A stretch of DNA of 64,000 nt from Acetobacter sp. (GTDB lineage Bacteria > Pseudomonadota > Alphaproteobacteria > Acetobacterales > Acetobacteraceae). The notes under the pieces were generated by a model that saw nothing but the letters and a program-made list of their open reading frames with translations, did not search any database and was not told the origin of the DNA. The stretch lies in assembly GCF_022483985.1 (NCBI RefSeq), contig NZ_JAKVME010000002.1, forward strand, positions 1 to 64,000, written 5' to 3'. Of the stretch, positions 7,086-16,109 are shown piece after piece (position 1 is the stretch's first letter; the number at the start of each line of letters is the position of its first letter). A program made the position numbers and the translations under genes.

Positions 7086-8540
7086 TCAGGTGGTCAGGAG
7101 CTTTTCACTGGTCAACCGCATGACGATGCCATGCCGGAGCGCATGCAAGCCCTCGATTTCAACTTCAATGTCGCGAGCCTTGAGTTTGGATACGATCTTC
7201 TCAATCATAGCCACCGAGGTCACGTCCCAGAAATGGGCGTTGTTCAGCCTGATGACGACCCGGCGCGCATTGGTCCTGAAGTCGATCTGATCGTGAAGAA
7301 GGTCAGACGAAGCAAAGAAAACCTGTCCCTCAACCTCGTAGATATCCGTACCCTCTTCTCTGATCTTTTTGACGTGCATCAAATGCGTCATAGACCAGGC
7401 AAAGAACACACCACTGAGCAGAACACCGACGAGCACACCTAGAGCCAGATCCGAGGATGCGACAGTCACGGCAACGGTTACGACCATGACGAGGCTTGAG
7501 AGCTTTGGAAAACGCGCAAGATCACGCAGGGATGACCACGAGAATGTGCTGATTGAGACCATGCACATAATGGCGACAAGGGCAGCCATTGGAATGCGGG
7601 CGACATAAGTATGCAGCATGACCATCAGAAACAGCAGGAAAGCGCCGGCAGTAAAGGTCGACAGACGTCCTTGGCCGCCGTACCGAAGATTGCCGACTGT
7701 CTGCCCTACCATACCGCACCCGGCGATGCCGCCGAACAGTCCTACAAACACATTCGAGACACCAAGACCTACGCATTCCATTCTGGGATCACCGTGCGTG
7801 TCGGTCTCATCATCCACGACACCTGCTGTCATTAGAGATTCAAGGAGGCCCACAGATGCCATCGCAAGGGCATAGGGAAACACAATTTTCAGTGTGGCCA
7901 GATTGAATGGTACGTGGGGGATCGTAAAAGCAGGAAGGCCTGTCGGCAGCGTGCCCAGATCAGAGACAGTGTGCACCGGCATTGGATACCACATCGTGAT
8001 GCCTGTCAGAACTACGATACAGATCAGGGGCGACGGTATCAGGGTTGATATCCGTGGCATGAGATAGATGATGGCAAGCCCAAGGGCAATCAGTGCATAC
8101 GTGTGCCACGTCACATGAAGCATTTGTGGTAACTGTGCCGAAAAGATCAGGATCGCGAGAGCATTCACAAAGCCGGTGCGGACCTCAGCCGATACGAAGC
8201 GCATAATGACCTGAAAGCCAAGCGCACCGAAAATGATCTGTAGTCCGCCAGCCAGTAATGTCGCGACGAGAAGGTATTGAAGCCCGTAGCTATGCACGAG
8301 GGCCGCGGCTACGAGGGCCACGGAACCCGCCGCCCCTGAGATCATTCCCGGGCGGCCACCGGTGATGGAAATGGCGACGCTAATGACAAATGACGCGAAA
8401 AGGGAGACGGCGGGAGAGACGCCGGCAACGTAGGAGAAAGCAATGACCTCGGGAATGAGGGCGAAGGTGCCGACCATTCCGGCCAGCACTTCGCGCAGCG
8501 GGTTATAAGCCCACTGCGACCGATAAGTCGCAAAGTTCAT
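7086..8540 (-). CDS. SulP-family anion permease with STAS domain
   Basis: The product is a 484-aa inner-membrane transporter for sulfate, bicarbonate or a similar anion. It begins with a SulP transport core (REVLAGMVGTFALIPEVIAF, then SITGGRPGMISGAAGSVALV and many hydrophobic segments). The conserved GGIAGCGMVGQTVGNLRYGG block sits mid-protein, and a C-terminal STAS domain follows (RVVIRLNNAHFWDVTSVAMI). I chose Met at 8540 (MNFATYRSQWAYNPL) because the longer open frame adds 52 residues unlike the family. It lies antisense between fseA and rdfS, so it is cargo. The transported ion cannot be told from sequence. Confidence 0.88.
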   Translation of the reverse strand: MNFATYRSQWAYNPLREVLAGMVGTFALIPEVIAFSYVAGVSPAVSLFASFVISVAISITGGRPGMISGAAGSVALVAAALVHSYGLQYLLVATLLAGGLQIIFGALGFQVIMRFVSAEVRTGFVNALAILIFSAQLPQMLHVTWHTYALIALGLAIIYLMPRISTLIPSPLICIVVLTGITMWYPMPVHTVSDLGTLPTGLPAFTIPHVPFNLATLKIVFPYALAMASVGLLESLMTAGVVDDETDTHGDPRMECVGLGVSNVFVGLFGGIAGCGMVGQTVGNLRYGGQGRLSTFTAGAFLLFLMVMLHTYVARIPMAALVAIMCMVSISTFSWSSLRDLARFPKLSSLVMVVTVAVTVASSDLALGVLVGVLLSGVFFAWSMTHLMHVKKIREEGTDIYEVEGQVFFASSDLLHDQIDFRTNARRVVIRLNNAHFWDVTSVAMIEKIVSKLKARDIEVEIEGLHALRHGIVMRLTSEKLLTT

Positions 8541-9083
8541 GGCGTTTTTTCGAAACCTCTCTAGGTAGTAAGCACGCTCAATAAGGTTTCGTCGTATTGT
8601 GGCCCGACGCGGCAATGGTGCTTGCAGGGTAGTCAGGTCGTGAGGTCGATGCAACCCGAGAAGACAGACCAGCCAACACAACGTTGACTGCTGCAATGGC
8701 GTGATCGTCTTGTGAGGACCGACATCCCAACGTCCCAGAACGTATGGACTGTAGACCGCTGCCCCACTGTTGAACCCGGCTTTCTTTCTCTGTTGGCTGA
8801 ACCGGACGGCGACACGATGCAGTAAGCGGTCCAGGCCCCATGTCCTTGGCTACTGGGTCATGGGGCCCGGCATGGGCTAAGTTCGCAATTTGCTGAGAGC
8901 AGACCATATGGCATGGGTTATGGTTCAGAAACTGGCAGACTGGCTCGTGTCATCGCAGCATGATGTCCGCTTACCGAAACCTTCAGCAGAACTTTGTATG
9001 ATTGGGACGAGGGCGAAAGCCGAAATCCAGTTGGTTCGGTCGCCCGGTTCGAGGCGGCCGCGTCGCCATCTCCCGCCAGTCAA
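8541..9083. other. Gap with no recognised gene
   Basis: This interval contains the permease 5' region and mixed sequence without a credible ORF or a recognised repeat. It probably includes the right border of the inserted permease DNA. Confidence 0.35.
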
Positions 9084-9115
9084 GGACCGATCTCGCCCCC
9101 CGATGAGATCGGTCC
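9084..9115 (+). promoter_or_regulatory. Perfect 11-bp hairpin upstream of rdfS
   Basis: GGACCGATCTC (9084-9094) and GAGATCGGTCC (9105-9115) form a perfect inverted repeat with a 10-base C-rich loop, 87 bases before the rdfS start. It could be a terminator insulating rdfS, a leader structure, or the binding site of the activator. No T-tract follows. Confidence 0.5.
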
Positions 9116-9202
9116 TAGTCCCGGAAGACCTCGCTCCGCCACGCTGATCCCTGCTGGCCGCATCTGTCCCGCGGCCCCAGCCAGCGACCACGGAGCCACC
9201 TC

Positions 9203-9487
9203 ATGTCCGCCAATTACAGCGATCTGCCGCCGCGCTATCTGCGCACGCCCGACGCCTCGCGCTTCGTCGGACTATCTATTCGCACACTGGAGAAACACCG
9301 GATCTACGGCACCGGACCGCGCTACTCGAAGCTCGGTGGCCGCGTGGTCTATCGGGTGGATGAGTTGCAGGCCTGGGTCGAGAGTGGTGCCCGCGCCCAT
9401 ACCTCGGACACCACTGCCGGCGTCGTGCCGGCGGCCGCGCGGCAAAGTCCGCTGATTCCGCCGACATCACGCGGGAGCCGTCGCTGA
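9203..9487 (+). CDS. rdfS: RdfS-like excisionase (helix-turn-helix)
   Basis: The 94-aa protein carries a MerR/AlpA-type winged helix: PPRYLRTPDASRFVGLSIRT, LEKHRIYGTGPRYSKLGGRV and VYRVDELQAWV. Recombination directionality factors of ICEMlSymR7A type (RdfS) have this layout. RdfS biases the integrase toward excision and is switched on by FseA. Its stop overlaps the start of the RPA gene (TGATG), so it heads the rdfS-RPA-...-rlxS operon as in ICEMlSymR7A. The best relative in the window is the protein at 48637. Confidence 0.78.
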   Translation: MSANYSDLPPRYLRTPDASRFVGLSIRTLEKHRIYGTGPRYSKLGGRVVYRVDELQAWVESGARAHTSDTTAGVVPAAARQSPLIPPTSRGSRR

Positions 9488-9905
9488 TGCCTCCGCCCGG
9501 CAGGGCGCGCTCCGAGCGCGAGCAACTGGAACTCTTCCACGCTATCGCGGGAGATTTCGCTCCTCGTGACGCACAGGATCTGATGGCGTTTCCGTTCTTC
9601 AGCCTCGCCAAATCCCCCCGCATGGTCCCGATCGATTACCGGACCCCGGACGTCACCATCCGGGTCGAGGCGTCTGCCGAACATGGCATGGCCACGATCT
9701 GGGATGCTGACGTGCTGATCTGGGCCGCCAGCCATCTCGTTGCCGCGCGTGACGCCGGTCGGCGCACGTCGCGGCTGATGGTGGCCAGCCCGCGCGAGAT
9801 CCTGACCTTCATCGGTCGGGGCGACAGCGCGCGGGACTATGAGCGGCTGGAAGCGGCCTTCGACCGGCTGCAATCCACCACGATCAAGACGTCGCTGCGG
9901 CAGAC
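9487..9905 (+). pseudogene. RPA-type replication initiator homologue, 3'-truncated by an IS
   Basis: About 140 residues remain of a replication initiator protein A (RPA/RepA-like) homologue: DAQDLMAFPFFSLAKSPRMV, then DADVLIWAASHLVAARDAGR, then DYERLEAAFDRLQSTTIKTS. The frame then runs into the IS at 9906 and ends at 9981 with IS-encoded residues. RPA homologues are normally about twice this length. On the far side of the IS comes traF, so the rest of this gene and the DUF2840-type gene usually following it are gone. Confidence 0.8.
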
Positions 9906-9944
9906 TGAATTGCCCCGGGTTTTGTGGAGACGTTTTTATCTGAA

Positions 9945-10835
9945 CTACGCAGCTAATGCATGTGATTTCTGTTGTGCATAAAAGCGTGCCTCAGCTTCTG
10001 CTGGGGGGATGTTTCCAATGGAGGACAGGATCCGTCGATTGTTGAACCAGTCGACCCATTTAAGTGTTGCCAGTTCAACCGCTTCCCTGTTTTTCCATGG
10101 CCCCTGCCGATAGATGAGTTCGGTTTTGTAAAGCCCGTTAATGGTCTCCGCCAGGGCGTTATCATAGGAATCTCCGACACTGCCGACAGAGGCGACCAGT
10201 CCGGCTTCAGCCAGTCTTTGCGTGTAGCGAATGGACACATATTGACAGCCGCGGTCGGAATGGTGGGTCACTTTTCCCTCAGGCCGCCTCTGGCACAGAG
10301 CCTGCTCGAGAGCATCCAGTACGAAGTCGGTATGGGCAGTGGACGAGACGCGCCAGCCCACAATAACCCGTGCGAATACATCAATGATGAAGGCCACATA
10401 AACAAAGCCCTGCCATGTGGAAACGTAAGTAAAATCCGAAACCCAGAGCCTGTTGGGGGCTGGGGCATGAAACTGGCGCTGCACCAGATCCCGTGGACAG
10501 GGCCGTGCCGGATCGGGCCGTGTGGTTCTGATCCCCTTGCCACGAATGACGCCTTTCAGTCCCATCCGGCGCATCAGCCGCTCTACCGTGCAGCGGGCGA
10601 CATCCAGACCTTCACGTCTGAGCTGATGCCAGACTTTGCGCGCTCCATAGACACAGAAATTATCGGTCCAGACCCTGCGGATTTCATGATACAGTTCTTT
10701 GTCTTTCTGGCTGCGCACACAGGGATTTTTCTGTCTCGCCCGATAAGCATAATAGACAGATGGTGCAATCGACAGAACCCTGCAGATTGACCCGACACCA
10801 TATGTCTGCCGATGCTCCTCAATGAAGCGTGTCAT
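9945..10835 (-). CDS. IS3-family transposase OrfB (copy 1)
   Basis: This 296-aa protein has an N-terminal HTH_21-like region (CVYGARKVWHQLRREG) and an rve integrase core with the DDE triad: WVSDFTYVSTWQGFVYVAF (first Asp), HHSDRGCQYVS (second Asp), DSYDNALAETINGLYKTELI (Glu). Its start overlaps the OrfA stop, and it is one base back in frame. This is the usual IS3 arrangement, in which a fused OrfAB transposase is made by -1 frameshifting. Confidence 0.93.
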   Translation of the reverse strand: MTRFIEEHRQTYGVGSICRVLSIAPSVYYAYRARQKNPCVRSQKDKELYHEIRRVWTDNFCVYGARKVWHQLRREGLDVARCTVERLMRRMGLKGVIRGKGIRTTRPDPARPCPRDLVQRQFHAPAPNRLWVSDFTYVSTWQGFVYVAFIIDVFARVIVGWRVSSTAHTDFVLDALEQALCQRRPEGKVTHHSDRGCQYVSIRYTQRLAEAGLVASVGSVGDSYDNALAETINGLYKTELIYRQGPWKNREAVELATLKWVDWFNNRRILSSIGNIPPAEAEARFYAQQKSHALAA

Positions 10836-11155
10836 GGCCTGAACCGGCGGTCGAGTTCCGCCTGGGCAAAATATGCCGACGCCTTGCGCAGGATTTCATT
10901 GGCCTGCCGCAGTTCGCGGTTCTCTCGCTCCAGTTGCCTGATCTTCTCTCGATCTGGCAGTTCACTCACCGCAGGCGCATTGGCACGTTCATGCAGACGG
11001 GTCCATTTTGACAGCGTGTCAGGATGAATATCCAGCTTTGGCGCTATCATCATCACCGCGGACCAGCGTGATGGATGGTTCTTCTCTTCCTCCAGAACCA
11101 TGCGGGCTGCACGCTCGCGAAATTCAGGCGGAAAACGCTTCGATTTGTTGCTCAT
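10832..11155 (-). CDS. IS3-family OrfA (copy 1)
   Basis: This 107-aa HTH_Tnp_1-type protein begins MSNKSKRFPPEFRERAARMV and ends in a leucine-zipper-like coiled coil (EKIRQLERENRELRQANEIL) used for transposase multimerisation. It binds the IS ends and regulates transposition. An ATGA overlap links it to orfB. Confidence 0.93.
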   Translation of the reverse strand: MSNKSKRFPPEFRERAARMVLEEEKNHPSRWSAVMMIAPKLDIHPDTLSKWTRLHERANAPAVSELPDREKIRQLERENRELRQANEILRKASAYFAQAELDRRFRP

Positions 11156-11209
11156 GAATTCTTCTTACCTTACGGGTCGTTCTGTCTCCACAAAACCCGG
11201 GGCAATTCA

Positions 11210-11749
11210 ACGCGCCTTGGTTGGTTCTTCACCACGTATTTCGCAATACTCGGTGTTGGCACGTCAGTGGCGATTCATCCGGCGCCCCGGCTGATCTGGA
11301 ATGCCACCGCCAGTACACCGGTCGGATTGTATCGCCTGCAATCGGTAAGCACCCTGCATGTCGACGACCTGATCGCGATCCGACCACCGGCCGACATTGC
11401 CACGATGCTGGCGCACGGCGGCTATCTGCCCCTCGGTGTGCCGCTGCTCAAGCCGGTTGCCGCACTGCCGGGGCAATTGGTCTGCCGGATCGGTACTGCT
11501 GTTTCGGTCGACGGCAAGGCGCTTGGCGAGGCACTCGCCTACGATCATCGCGGTCGTCCGCTGCCGATCTGGCAAGGCTGTCGGCACGTCCTGCCCGGCC
11601 AGATTTTCGTCATGAACGCAGCAGTCCCGACCAGTCTTGACGGTCGCTATTTCGGCATCCTGCCGGTCGCTGCGGTGCTCGGCCGCGCGCAGCCGCTGTG
11701 GCTCGTGCCGTCACCGATGTCTCCCACCCCCAAGCAGAAACGAGGCTGA
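11210..11749 (+). pseudogene. traF: TraF-like S26 signal peptidase, 5' end lost at the IS
   Basis: About 179 codons remain: a hydrophobic N-terminal anchor (GWFFTTYFAILGVGTSVAI), the catalytic-serine block WNATASTPVGLYRL, the lysine block LLKPVAALPGQLVCRIGTAV, and a tail ending PKQKRG. TraF-type peptidases mature the conjugative pilin (TrbC). Only a few N-terminal residues seem lost, but no native start remains. An open frame entering from inside the IS (ATG at 11075) reads straight into it, giving a possible 224-aa fusion. Whether it is made is unknown. Confidence 0.75.
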
Positions 11750-11750
11750 C

Positions 11751-12089
11751 ATGGCCCAGATCGGAACTTTTACACGCACGGCTGACGGCTTCGCCGGTCG
11801 GCTGCGCACGCTCGCCCTCGACGTCGAACTAACGATCGTGCCGGCGACATCGTCGGACGCCGAGCATGCGCCCGATTATCGCGTCCATCTCGGTGACGCC
11901 GATGCCGGACCAGAGGTCGGCGCGGCCTGGAAACGCACCGGCGAGAAGGCGGGCACCTATCTCTCGCTGGTTCTCGACGACCCCATGCTGGCGCAGCCGA
12001 TCCGCGCCAATCTGTTCCAGTCCGATCGTCAGGGGCGTGCCTTCCATCTGGTCTGGAGCCGCCCGGTGAAGCGTGATGACCGGCGGTAA
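11751..12089 (+). CDS. DUF736 domain protein
   Basis: A 112-aa DUF736 protein beginning MAQIGTFTRTADGFAGRLRT and ending FHLVWSRPVKRDDRR, with the LSLVLDDPML core. It starts one base after the traF stop and overlaps the transglycosylase start by 17 bp, so it is an operon member. The order traF-DUF736-transglycosylase-rlxS is the conserved rdfS operon of ICEMlSymR7A-type elements. It is most like the protein at 48938 in module B, which has the same operon position. Confidence 0.9.
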   Translation: MAQIGTFTRTADGFAGRLRTLALDVELTIVPATSSDAEHAPDYRVHLGDADAGPEVGAAWKRTGEKAGTYLSLVLDDPMLAQPIRANLFQSDRQGRAFHLVWSRPVKRDDRR

Positions 12090-12777
12090 GGCGGCGCTCC
12101 GTCTGCTCGGTGTCGTGCTTCCGGCCGTCGTTTCATTGACGGTGCCGACGCATAATGCGGTTGCCGATCCCTACGCCGACATGATCGCGGAAGCCGCCAC
12201 GCGCGCGCAGATTCCGGCCTCATGGATTGCTGCCGTGCTGCACGCGGAGAGCAGGGGCGATGCGCATGCCGTGTCGTCGGCGGGTGCGATGGGGCTCATG
12301 CAGGTGATGCCCGGAACATGGGCCAGCCTGCGTACGTCGCTCGGCCTCGGCGACGATCCGTTCGACCCGCGTGACAACATTCTGGCTGGTGCGACCTATC
12401 TGCGCTGGATGCGGGATCGCTATGGCGAAGCCGGATTTCTGGCTGCTTATAATGCCGGTCCCGCGCGCTATGACGAGCATCTCGCAACCGGCCGACCACT
12501 GCCTGCCGAGACGCGGGATTACGTTGCATCGGTCAGCGCGCGGCTGGCTCTTCCGCCTGCCGATGACATCGTGATCGGTGCTTCGGAGACACCGTCCTGG
12601 CAGAGATCTTCACTCTTTCCGGCGTCATTCCTGCGCACAGGAAATGCCCCTCGGCATGGCGAGAGCGCGCATGATCCGGTGCATGCCGATGACGCTCGCC
12701 CGACAGACTGGACGGCACTCGCACCGCAGTCGGTCGGGCTGTTCATCGCCTCAGGGCATGGGGAAGCACGTCGATGA
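12073..12777 (+). CDS. VirB1-like lytic transglycosylase
   Basis: This 234-aa protein has an N-terminal signal peptide and an SLT domain. The catalytic Glu is in AAVLHAESRGDAHAVSSAGA, followed by MGLMQVMPGTW and FLAAYNAGPARYDEHLATGR. It opens holes in the periplasmic peptidoglycan for assembly of the mating channel. The start region has two tandem ATGs (12073 and 12076). A low-complexity C-terminal tail of about 70 residues follows the domain. The next gene in the operon is the relaxase. Confidence 0.9.
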   Translation: MMTGGKAALRLLGVVLPAVVSLTVPTHNAVADPYADMIAEAATRAQIPASWIAAVLHAESRGDAHAVSSAGAMGLMQVMPGTWASLRTSLGLGDDPFDPRDNILAGATYLRWMRDRYGEAGFLAAYNAGPARYDEHLATGRPLPAETRDYVASVSARLALPPADDIVIGASETPSWQRSSLFPASFLRTGNAPRHGESAHDPVHADDARPTDWTALAPQSVGLFIASGHGEARR

Positions 12778-13023
12778 CCCCCGTTCCGGTCCATCGGGCG
12801 TTGGCGGGCCATGGGTGCCTTTGGGAGGGGGCGCTGGGGGGAGGCTGGCAACGGAGGGAAGGACGGCAAGGTAAAAGCAGCGCCCGTTCGGGTCTGCATG
12901 TGGTTGGTTTGATTGGGGAATTTGTCCACTCACCACGAACCACCTGCGGCTGTCCACCCGATTTTCCCCATGTTTTCAATGCTTCGGGAGCCGTCAGGGG
13001 CAAAGCGGAGCGGAGAGCGGGCC
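12778..13023. other. Intergenic region before rlxS, possible oriT
   Basis: These 246 bases hold no gene. Two direct TGTCCAC copies and a GGGGAA/TTCCCC pair lie between about 12916 and 12970. The ICE relaxase usually acts close to its own gene, so oriT may be here. I see no strong dyad like the one before the second rlxS, so this is only positional evidence. Confidence 0.3.
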
Positions 13024-14775
13024 ATGCCGACACGCGATGACAGTCTGAATGTCCGGCCCGGACGCATCCGGCACGGCAATCAGGGCGCACGACCGAAATC
13101 CTTCGTCGGCGAGGTCATGCGGGCCGCGAAGAGAGCCGGTCATACCGGCACCCGCTTCGGAGCGAAGGGCAACGGCGGAGGTGGTTCCCGCTTCGGGCGG
13201 GGCCGACGCGCGGCGCTGTCCATGAGGATGCGGAGCAATGGCCGCCGTGTCGTGGTCAAGGCGCGTGTCGTTCGCCAGCAGGGCACACGCTTCCGCTCGG
13301 CACCGCTCGCCCGGCACATCGCTTATCTCAGACGAGAGGGCGTGACCCGCGACGGCGCCAAGGCTCATCTGTTCGATGCTGGCTCCGACGAAGCGGACAG
13401 CAAAGCGTTCGCGGAACGCGGCAAAGACGACCGTCATCATTTCCGCTTCATCGTCTCCCCCGAGGATGCCGCGAAGATGGAAGATCTGCGAGGCTTCGCG
13501 CGCGAGCTGATGCAGGACATGGAGCGCGACCTGGGCACAAAGCTGGACTGGGTCGGGGTGGATCACTGGAACACCGACAACCCGCACGTCCATATCCTAG
13601 TGCGCGGCATCGCCGACGACGGCAAGGATCTGGTGATCAGCCGTGCCTATATCAGCCAGGGGCTGCGCGACCGTGCGGCAGAACGGGTGACGCTGGAGCT
13701 TGGCCCGCGCAGCGAGCAGGAAATCCGCACCGCCCTGGAGACCGAGATCGGCGCCGACCGCTGGACCAGCCTCGATCGCGCGTTGCAGGACATCAGCGAC
13801 GAGCGCGGCGGCATCGTCGATCTGCGGCCGGGCGCGGGTGCTGAAGATCCGGAATTGCGGCGCCTGCTGGTCGGAAGGGCGACCAAGCTGGAAGGGCTCG
13901 GCATGGCCGAGCGCGTCGGCGTGGCGCGCTGGACCCTCAAGCCGGGGCTGGAGGCCACGCTGCGCGATCTTTCGATCCGGGGTGACATCATCAAGACCAT
14001 GCACCGCGCCATGTCCGGCGGCGGGACGGAGCCCGACATCGCGGGCTTCGCGATCCACGGTGAGAAGCTGGCCGATCCCGTCATTGGTCGGCTGGTGGAG
14101 CGCGGGCTGGATGACGAACTGAAGGGCTCGGGCTACGTGGTGATCGCCGGGACTGACGGGCGGACGCACCATGTCCGCTTCCCCGATCTGGATCTGACCG
14201 GCGATGCAAGGACCGGTGCGATCGTCGAGACCCGGAGCTGGGAGGACGCGAAGGGCATGCAGCGCCTGTCGCTGGCAACGCGCTCGGACTTCGCGCTGGC
14301 CGAGCAGGTGACAGCGCCGGGTGCGACCTGGCTCGATCGGCAGCTGCTCGCCAAAGACCCGGCCTTGGCCAATGCGGGGTTCGGCGCGGAGGTCCGCGAG
14401 GCGATGGCACGACGGATCGACCATCTGGCATCCGAGGGGCTGGCCCGGCGGCAGGGCGAGCGCGTTACGTTCGTGCCCGACCTGATCGGCACCCTGCGTA
14501 GCCGCGATATCGATCAGGCGGCGGCCAGATTGGCGGCGCAGACCGGGTTGGAGCACCGGCCCGCGAAGGACGGCGAGATCGTCTCGGGAGTCTATCGCCA
14601 GAGGGTAGTCCTGTCCTCGGGGCGGTTCGCGATGGTTGATGACGGCTTGGGCTTCCAGCTCGTGCCGTGGCGTCCGGCGCTGGAGCAGAAGCTCGGACGG
14701 CAGGTTTCCGGCACCCTGTCGCCGGGTGGATCGGTGGACTGGAATTTGGGGCGGAAGCGCGGGCTCGGGATTTGA
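13024..14775 (+). CDS. rlxS: RlxS/VirD2-like relaxase (DUF3363 family)
   Basis: This 583-aa relaxase nicks oriT and pilots the transferred strand. After a basic N-terminus come ARHIAYLRREGVTRDGAKAH (about 97-116), HHFRFIVSPED (about 137-147) and DNPHVHILVRGI (about 185-196). The paired histidines there match the metal-binding motif of VirD2-like relaxases. A long DUF3363 region follows, ending in FQLVPWRPALEQKLGRQVSG. I chose Met at 13024, with GGAGAG upstream, over the longer frame from 12913. Module B has a homologue at 50153 with the same motifs. Confidence 0.9.
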   Translation: MPTRDDSLNVRPGRIRHGNQGARPKSFVGEVMRAAKRAGHTGTRFGAKGNGGGGSRFGRGRRAALSMRMRSNGRRVVVKARVVRQQGTRFRSAPLARHIAYLRREGVTRDGAKAHLFDAGSDEADSKAFAERGKDDRHHFRFIVSPEDAAKMEDLRGFARELMQDMERDLGTKLDWVGVDHWNTDNPHVHILVRGIADDGKDLVISRAYISQGLRDRAAERVTLELGPRSEQEIRTALETEIGADRWTSLDRALQDISDERGGIVDLRPGAGAEDPELRRLLVGRATKLEGLGMAERVGVARWTLKPGLEATLRDLSIRGDIIKTMHRAMSGGGTEPDIAGFAIHGEKLADPVIGRLVERGLDDELKGSGYVVIAGTDGRTHHVRFPDLDLTGDARTGAIVETRSWEDAKGMQRLSLATRSDFALAEQVTAPGATWLDRQLLAKDPALANAGFGAEVREAMARRIDHLASEGLARRQGERVTFVPDLIGTLRSRDIDQAAARLAAQTGLEHRPAKDGEIVSGVYRQRVVLSSGRFAMVDDGLGFQLVPWRPALEQKLGRQVSGTLSPGGSVDWNLGRKRGLGI

Positions 14776-14811
14776 TAGCGGGCTAACGTGAAATCGGAAT
14801 CTGAGCCGCCT

Positions 14812-15222
14812 CTATAGTGGAAGAGACTTGACACCACTGGAACGATTAATAGGAATCTCGAACAGAGCAGCACCCGAAATGCGAGAGATGAGTTGTTCCA
14901 GATCAGGCCAGCGCCATATCAGCACTGAGGCCGTCTGATGAAGCGGGGTCTTTTGGTATGCGGGAGCAAAGACAAATCCACGCAAATTAGCCCGTCGGAA
15001 GGCTTCTCGCTCTGGTTTGTTCTTATAGATCCGGCCGTCCCCGGTCATCACGATCCAAACGTCTGAGGATTCGCCCAACATCGATATCCATTCCAGATCG
15101 CTCGCGTGACGTCCACAGGGGAGATCCGCAATATGATCGACCGAATGGCCGAGGTGCTGGACGAAGCCGTTCAGCGTTCGCGCCAGAACCGGCGACGTGC
15201 AGTTGTCGAAGAAGACTCTCAC
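14812..15222 (-). CDS. PIN-like toxin of VapC45 type
   Basis: This 136-aa protein starts from a GTG that overlaps the stop of its partner (GTGA). It opens with RVFFDNCTSPVLARTLNGFV and continues WISMLGESSDVWIVMTGDGR, the pattern of VapC45-like PIN domains, which are usually ribonucleases. It sits as the second gene of a two-gene operon behind an antitoxin-like gene, as in VapBC45 modules. The pair is cargo between rlxS and the retron of module A. The assignment is by motif and context only. Confidence 0.7.
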   Translation of the reverse strand: MRVFFDNCTSPVLARTLNGFVQHLGHSVDHIADLPCGRHASDLEWISMLGESSDVWIVMTGDGRIYKNKPEREAFRRANLRGFVFAPAYQKTPLHQTASVLIWRWPDLEQLISRISGAALFEIPINRSSGVKSLPL

Positions 15223-15926
15223 GCCGCCAGAGCGGAAGCCGCGAGTTGCTTCTGGAATGCAACTGCCCGCTTGACGGCGCGTACAGGGACATCCCAAACG
15301 CGGGCCGCATGTTCAACGGAACCTTCGGCAATCGCGGCGTTTGCAAGCTGTTCTGCCGGCACAGAAGTTTCGTGCTCGATCGGCTTGCCGAAGGAACGGT
15401 GAGGATCGATCAAGACGCCAGCTTTTTGACCCTGTGGCCACCAAAGGTTGGGGAGCTTGTCGGTAAATTCGATATCACGAAGGCTTTCTCGAACAATACG
15501 CGCGAACGCATATTGGTTGCGGAAGAGATCGAGGCATTGAGGCTCGATCTCTGGGTCTTCGTTCGCGATCTGAAGGAACACGGACCGACCATCGGTTTTG
15601 AGCCATTCAGTCGAAAGGGGACGTTCCCCGACAATCGACTGGGCGATCTCGATTGCCCGACGAACCCGTTGCGGGCTCAGGCCAGCCTCAATAAACTCGG
15701 ACGCGACGCGCGCTTCCAGCATGTCGCGGAAACCAAGGTAAACCTTATCGTCGCCCAGATCCACTTGGGGGTGCCAAAGAGGTTGGTAGCGGCGTTCACC
15801 GATCTGATATCCATGTAACCAGCGCCGCAGTTTCCCTGGCCGCACCCCGATCAGGAGACCAGCTTCAGCAGGCGTATAAAGCCCGATTCCCAGCAGTGTT
15901 TGTGTTGCCTGATTCACGTCAGTCAC
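15219..15926 (-). CDS. VapB45-like antitoxin (MerR/DUF433 type)
   Basis: The product is about 235 aa and starts at GTG 15926 (VTDVNQATQTLLGIGLYTPA) behind an AGGAG site. A longer frame from ATG 15971 is possible. The N-terminal half is a MerR-like HTH (AEAGLLIGVRPGKLRRWLHG), and the C-terminal half contains a DUF433-type helix-turn-helix (VEHAARVWDVPVRAVKRAVA). It should neutralise the PIN-like toxin encoded immediately after it and repress the operon. The two genes overlap by 4 bp. Confidence 0.72.
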   Translation of the reverse strand: MTDVNQATQTLLGIGLYTPAEAGLLIGVRPGKLRRWLHGYQIGERRYQPLWHPQVDLGDDKVYLGFRDMLEARVASEFIEAGLSPQRVRRAIEIAQSIVGERPLSTEWLKTDGRSVFLQIANEDPEIEPQCLDLFRNQYAFARIVRESLRDIEFTDKLPNLWWPQGQKAGVLIDPHRSFGKPIEHETSVPAEQLANAAIAEGSVEHAARVWDVPVRAVKRAVAFQKQLAASALAA

Positions 15927-16074
15927 TTTCTCTCCTTTGCGGAGTATGCGCGGAAAACGGCTTCCTGTCACCGGCCTTGGACGTATGGGCTACGACCGCC
16001 GGGCCATATCGTGCGCCCGAGGTGAGCGAAATCGTATCTTCGATAATTTAATTCTCTATGGGCGAATAATATTC

Positions 16075-16103
16075 TTGACGGGACGGCGCGATCCAGCTTA
16101 TCT
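16075..16103 (+). promoter_or_regulatory. Promoter of the retron locus
   Basis: TTGACG (16075-16080) and TTATCT (16098-16103) are separated by exactly 17 bases, close to the sigma-70 consensus. Transcription would start near 16110, just before the structured region. This is the best promoter-like sequence I see between the antitoxin gene and the reverse transcriptase. Confidence 0.65.
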
Positions 16104-16109
16104 GAGTTT

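Larger units (their letters stand above)
9906..11209 (-). mobile_element. IS3-family insertion sequence, copy 1 (1,304 bp)
   Basis: The terminal inverted repeats are TGAATTGCCCCGGGTTTTGT and its complement, and the element encodes orfA and orfB on the minus strand. All three copies in the window have the same length and identical predicted proteins. The ends and 3-bp duplication (seen at copy 3) fit the IS51-like part of the IS3 family. Here the flanking triplets differ (GAC left, ACG right), so a deletion next to the IS, not simple insertion, made this junction. Confidence 0.92.

Noticed and set aside
9972-10790. Long open frame antisense to the IS transposase (272 aa, repeated in all three copies)
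   Set aside because: It lies wholly opposite the DDE transposase with intact motifs, has no recognisable domain, and exists only because that gene is GC-rich.
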